Source of the DNA: CAZHEV01 sp964531335 [NCBI: uncultured bacterium]
GTDB lineage: Bacteria; Eisenbacteria; RBG-16-71-46; CAZHEV01
Direction: 5' to 3'
Assembly: GCA_964531335.1 (NCBI GenBank)
Contig: CAZHEV010000025.1
Coordinates: 1 to 16,937 of the forward strand
Length of the DNA: 16,937 nt
Shown here: positions 14,214 to 16,937 of the stretch, piece after piece
How the letters are laid out: every line of letters starts with the position of its first letter
Position numbering within the stretch: position 1 is the stretch's first letter
Made by a program: the position numbers and the translations under genes
The notes under the pieces: generated by a model
What the model saw: only the letters and a program-made list of their open reading frames with translations
The model's database searches: none
Told to the model about the DNA's origin: nothing

Positions 14214-14287
14214 GCGGAGCGGGCCGGCCGCGGTGGCGTGTTCGCTGAGCCGGGCAAGGCGCTCGGTCGCTCGCAAGGAGGATTAAG

Positions 14288-14674
14288 TTGGCGCGAGAGA
14301 GAAAAGCCAAGAAGAAGGACAAGAAGGCACCCATGATGGGCGTGGCCCACGTGAAGGCGACCTTCAACAACACGATCATCACCATCACCGACAACGACGG
14401 CAACGTCGTGTCATGGGCCAGCGCCGGCAAGGTCGGGTTCAAAGGTTCGAGGAAGAGCACCCCATTTGCGGCGCAAATGGCCGCCGAGGCTACGGCCAGG
14501 GAGGCCATGAATCTGGGAGTTAGAAAAGTCGAGGTGTGGGTGAAGGGCCCGGGTGCGGGCCGAGAGGCCGCCATAAGGTCTCTCCAGGCCGCCGGGTTGG
14601 AGGTTGCGGCCATCAGGGACGAGACCCCGATACCGCACAACGGATGCCGCCCTCCCAAAAGAAGACGAGTTTAG
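14288..14674 (+). CDS. rpsK: 30S ribosomal protein S11 (uS11), TTG start
   Basis: 128 aa, normal. S11 lies on the platform near the E site and Shine-Dalgarno helix. [46 protein letters not shown] and the ending [18 protein letters not shown] are the signatures. The start is TTG 14288 with AAGGAGG at 14275-14281, 6 nt away. The first in-frame ATG is residue 17, which would remove the basic N-terminal tail. The [10 protein letters not shown] end is conserved in the family. Confidence 0.97.
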   Translation: MARERKAKKKDKKAPMMGVAHVKATFNNTIITITDNDGNVVSWASAGKVGFKGSRKSTPFAAQMAAEATAREAMNLGVRKVEVWVKGPGAGREAAIRSLQAAGLEVAAIRDETPIPHNGCRPPKRRRV

Positions 14675-14703
14675 CTTAGGCGGGCCCGCGTGAAGGGGAA
14701 GTT

Positions 14704-15333
14704 ATGGCAAGATACAGGGATTCAGTGTGCAAGATCTGTAGGAGAGAGGGCCTGAAGCTCTTTCTAAAAGGGGAGCGGTGCTACACCGAGAAGTGCGCCT
14801 TCGAGCGGAGAGGCTATGCCCCGGGCGAGCACGGACGGCGGCGGCGCATGAAAGAGTCCGATTACGGCCTCCAGCTTCGGGAGAAGCAGAAGGCCAGAAG
14901 AATGTTCGGAATCGGCGAGCGCCAGTTCCGCGGGTATTTCGAGAAAGCGGAGCGCCAGAAAGGCGTCACCGGGGACGTGCTATTGCAGGTGCTCGAACGC
15001 CGGCTGGACAACGTAGTGTACCGGATGGCCTTCGCGTCGTCCAGAAACGCGGCTCGCCAGCTTGTAAGACACAGGCATTTCATCGTCAACGATAGAGTCG
15101 TGAACATCCCCTCGTATTTGCTGAAAGCCGGTGACACGGTTCGAGTGAGGGACAAGAGCCGCGAGCTGGCCGCCATTCAAAACGCCTTGGAGGCGCGCGG
15201 GCGGGCCGACACGCCCTCGTGGCTGGAAGTGGACGCTCAGGGCATGAGCGGGAGACTGCTCCACGTTCCCGAGCGCGAGGAGATGCAGATCCCGGTGCAG
15301 GAGTCCCTCATTGTGGAGCTCTACTCCAAGTAG
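14704..15333 (+). CDS. rpsD: 30S ribosomal protein S4 (uS4), zinc-binding form
   Basis: 209 aa, typical. S4 is a primary 16S binder and in E. coli represses the alpha operon. Cys9, Cys12, Cys26 and Cys31 near the N-terminus are the zinc site of the C+ form, absent in E. coli S4. The S4 RNA-binding domain lies in the middle, with [33 protein letters not shown] (about 98-130). [11 protein letters not shown] (38-48) is also typical. AAGGGGAAG precedes ATG 14704. Confidence 0.98.
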   Translation: MARYRDSVCKICRREGLKLFLKGERCYTEKCAFERRGYAPGEHGRRRRMKESDYGLQLREKQKARRMFGIGERQFRGYFEKAERQKGVTGDVLLQVLERRLDNVVYRMAFASSRNAARQLVRHRHFIVNDRVVNIPSYLLKAGDTVRVRDKSRELAAIQNALEARGRADTPSWLEVDAQGMSGRLLHVPEREEMQIPVQESLIVELYSK

Positions 15334-15403
15334 GCGCCACTCCCGGCGACTCTAAGTTTACAGTGCAGAGGTCAGACAGCGGCAGAAGGGGGCGCATAAA
15401 GAG

Positions 15404-16429
15404 ATGAGGTTGAAGAGCCTGCAGATGCCTAAGAAGTTAGAGGTCGACGAAGCGACTCTGACCGACCGATACGGCAAGTTCATTCTGGAGCCTCTGGAGA
15501 GAGGTTTCGGCACGACCGTGGGCAACGCTCTGAGGAGAGTCCTGCTGTCTTCGCTTCCCGGCGCGGCTATAACCGCGATCAGGATAGACGGGGTGCTCAT
15601 GGAGTTCACGACGATCTCCGGGGTCCTCGAGGACACCACGGAGATAACGCTCAATTTGAAGAAAGTGCGCTTGAAGTTGCACAGCGACGGCCTGAAGAGA
15701 GGCCTTTTCGAGCTGAAGGGGGCGGGTGAGCTCAAGGCGAAGGACCTCCAGGCCGATGCCGACGTGGAGATCCTGAACCCCGACCTGCACATAGCCACGC
15801 TCAACGACGACGCCGAGCTCAAGATCGAGGTGGAGATAAGCCCGGGGGTGGGCTATGTGTCCGCTGATGAGCAGGGCCTTGGAGAGCGACCGATAGGAGT
15901 GGTTCCGATAGACTCGCTCTTCTCCCCGGTGACAAAGGCCAGCTTTTCGGTTGAGAGCGCGCGCATCGGCCAGCGCATAGACTACGACAAGCTGACCCTG
16001 GAGGTCTGGACCGACGGAAGCCTGAAACCGGCGGACGCGGTTTCGATGTCCGCAAAGGTCCTCAAGGACCATTTCTCCTTGTTCTCCCCATCGGAGGAAG
16101 AAGTCGTGGAAGAGGTGGAGGAGGAGCCGGACGAGGAGTTCATGAAGACGAAGGCTCTTCTCCAGAAGTCCGTGGAAGAGCTGGAGCTTTCTGTGCGGTC
16201 GGGAAACTGCCTTAAGGCGGCCAACATCAAGACCCTGGGTGATCTCGTGAAGAAGTCCGAGGCCGAGATGCTCAAGTACAGGAACTTCGGCCGCAAGTCC
16301 CTCAAGGAGATAGCGGACTTGCTGGAGCCCATGGGCCTGACGTTCGGCATGGACGTGGACAAGTACTTAGAGGACGATAACAAGGAAGAGGAAGAGATCC
16401 CGCCGCTCGGCAGCGAGATCGAGGCATAG
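15404..16429 (+). CDS. rpoA: DNA-directed RNA polymerase subunit alpha
   Basis: 341 aa. The N-terminal domain (about 1-228) dimerises and scaffolds beta and beta-prime; FGTTVGNALRRVLLSSLPG (35-53) is its signature. An acidic linker, residues 231-245, is mostly Glu. The C-terminal domain (about 250-320) keeps the DNA-contact residues Arg265, Asn268, Cys269, Gly296, Lys298 and Ser299 at the same numbers as in E. coli, so UP-element recognition is probably normal. An acidic tail (322-341) follows. ATG 15404 is preceded by AAGGGGG about 12 nt away; ATG 15425 is an alternative. Confidence 0.98.
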   Translation: MRLKSLQMPKKLEVDEATLTDRYGKFILEPLERGFGTTVGNALRRVLLSSLPGAAITAIRIDGVLMEFTTISGVLEDTTEITLNLKKVRLKLHSDGLKRGLFELKGAGELKAKDLQADADVEILNPDLHIATLNDDAELKIEVEISPGVGYVSADEQGLGERPIGVVPIDSLFSPVTKASFSVESARIGQRIDYDKLTLEVWTDGSLKPADAVSMSAKVLKDHFSLFSPSEEEVVEEVEEEPDEEFMKTKALLQKSVEELELSVRSGNCLKAANIKTLGDLVKKSEAEMLKYRNFGRKSLKEIADLLEPMGLTFGMDVDKYLEDDNKEEEEIPPLGSEIEA

Positions 16430-16489
16430 CCTTATACCGCTGAGTAATGAGCGACGGATCACAGGAAACTGGAACGGGGTTGACGGAAA

Positions 16490-16937
16490 ATGCGGCACTT
16501 GCGCGATAGAAGGAAGCTCGGAAGGACCTCCAGCCATCGTAAGGCTATGTTGAGGAACCTGGTGACCTCGCTTTTCGCCCACGAGCGCGTGGAGACGACG
16601 GTTGCCAAGGCTAAAGAGGCGCGGCGGGAGGCGGAGCACCTAATCACTTTCGCCAAGCGCGGCGATCTTCACGCCCGGCGCCGGGTGGGAAGGTACATCT
16701 CCGACAAGGACGTGCTGAAGAAGCTCTTCGAGACGATAGCCCCCTGGTACGAGGAAAGAGAAGGCGGCTACACCCGCATCCTGAAGACCAGGAGCAGGCC
16801 GGGCGACGCCGGCGAGATGGCGTATCTCGAGCTTGTGAAGACAGAGGAACAGAAGAGGGCCGAGAGGAAGAGACGCCAGGAAGAGGCCGCGGCCAAGGAG
16901 AAGAAGAAGGCCGAGCGCAAGAAAGAAGTGGCCGAGA
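16490..16937 (+). CDS. rplQ: 50S ribosomal protein L17 (bL17), partial, with charged C-terminal extension
   Basis: The frame from ATG 16490 stays open to the window end (149 codons plus one base). The core [21 protein letters not shown] (1-21), [22 protein letters not shown] and the ending GYTRILKTR to MAYLELV (about 94-116) is complete L17, a protein near the tunnel exit. From about residue 118 a tail of Lys, Glu, Arg and Ala repeats begins, predicted as a long charged helix, and continues past the window. E. coli L17 is 127 aa in total. The stop is not visible, so total length is unknown. Confidence 0.96.
   Translation, partial: MRHLRDRRKLGRTSSHRKAMLRNLVTSLFAHERVETTVAKAKEARREAEHLITFAKRGDLHARRRVGRYISDKDVLKKLFETIAPWYEEREGGYTRILKTRSRPGDAGEMAYLELVKTEEQKRAERKRRQEEAAAKEKKKAERKKEVAE

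Noticed and set aside
15334-15403. An internal promoter before rpoA (TAAGTTTACAGT region)
   Set aside because: No convincing paired -35 and -10 elements with proper spacing; the base composition alone is not enough.
1-16937. A hidden defence system, CRISPR array, insertion sequence or gene cassette
   Set aside because: Every gene-sized + strand region is a recognised housekeeping gene in conserved order. No spaced direct repeats, terminal inverted repeats or transposase-like frames were seen.

Overview
The window is one continuous bacterial ribosomal-protein superoperon read entirely on the + strand. It runs from the last codons of tuf (EF-Tu) through the equivalents of the E. coli S10, spc and alpha operons and ends inside rplQ (L17). 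All 32 genes seen are recognisable housekeeping genes. The order is tuf-rpsJ-rplC-rplD-rplW-rplB-rpsS-rplV-rpsC-rplP-rpmC-rpsQ-rplN-rplX-rplE-rpsN-rpsH-rplF-rplR-rpsE-rpmD-rplO-secY-adk-map-infA-rpmJ-rpsM-rpsK-rpsD-rpoA-rplQ. I see no mobile element, CRISPR array, tRNA, rRNA or defence-type cassette.

Organism: a GC-rich bacterium. The adk-map-infA insertion between secY and rpmJ is the arrangement common outside the enteric proteobacteria. Four ribosomal proteins carry zinc-binding Cys sets (S14, S4, L36, L24), and adenylate kinase has a Cys3-Asp LID. Despite the high GC, these highly expressed genes use the Ile codon ATA and the Arg codons AGG/AGA freely. L3 and L17 have long charged C-terminal tails. 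I cannot name the phylum from sequence alone; an uncultured or deep-branching lineage is a guess.

Layout: 1-52 is the tuf end, implying that the str cluster lies upstream. 65-5631 is the S10 block (S10, L3, L4, L23, L2, S19, L22, S3, L16, L29, S17). 5645-11636 is the spc block (L14, L24, L5, S14, S8, L6, L18, S5, L30, L15, SecY). 11710-13420 holds adk, map and infA. 13525-13647 is rpmJ. 13701 to the end is the alpha block (S13, S11, S4, RpoA, L17). The products build both ribosomal subunits, start translation (IF-1), trim the initiator Met (Map), insert membrane proteins (SecY), balance adenylates (Adk) and make the RNA polymerase alpha subunit.

No stretch over 300 bases lacks a gene. The longest spacers are 14094-14287 (194 nt), 7250-7380 (131 nt), 7780-7901 (122 nt), 13421-13524 (104 nt) and 1291-1391 (101 nt). 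The main unexplained structure is that many spacers longer than about 50 nt contain a compact GC-rich perfect or near-perfect hairpin just upstream of the next ribosome-binding site. Start codons are often non-ATG: seven GTG and at least two TTG, with infA forced to TTG by an in-frame stop just upstream. No truly new system was found. The hairpin set, the protein tails and the start-site puzzles are the items worth a second look.
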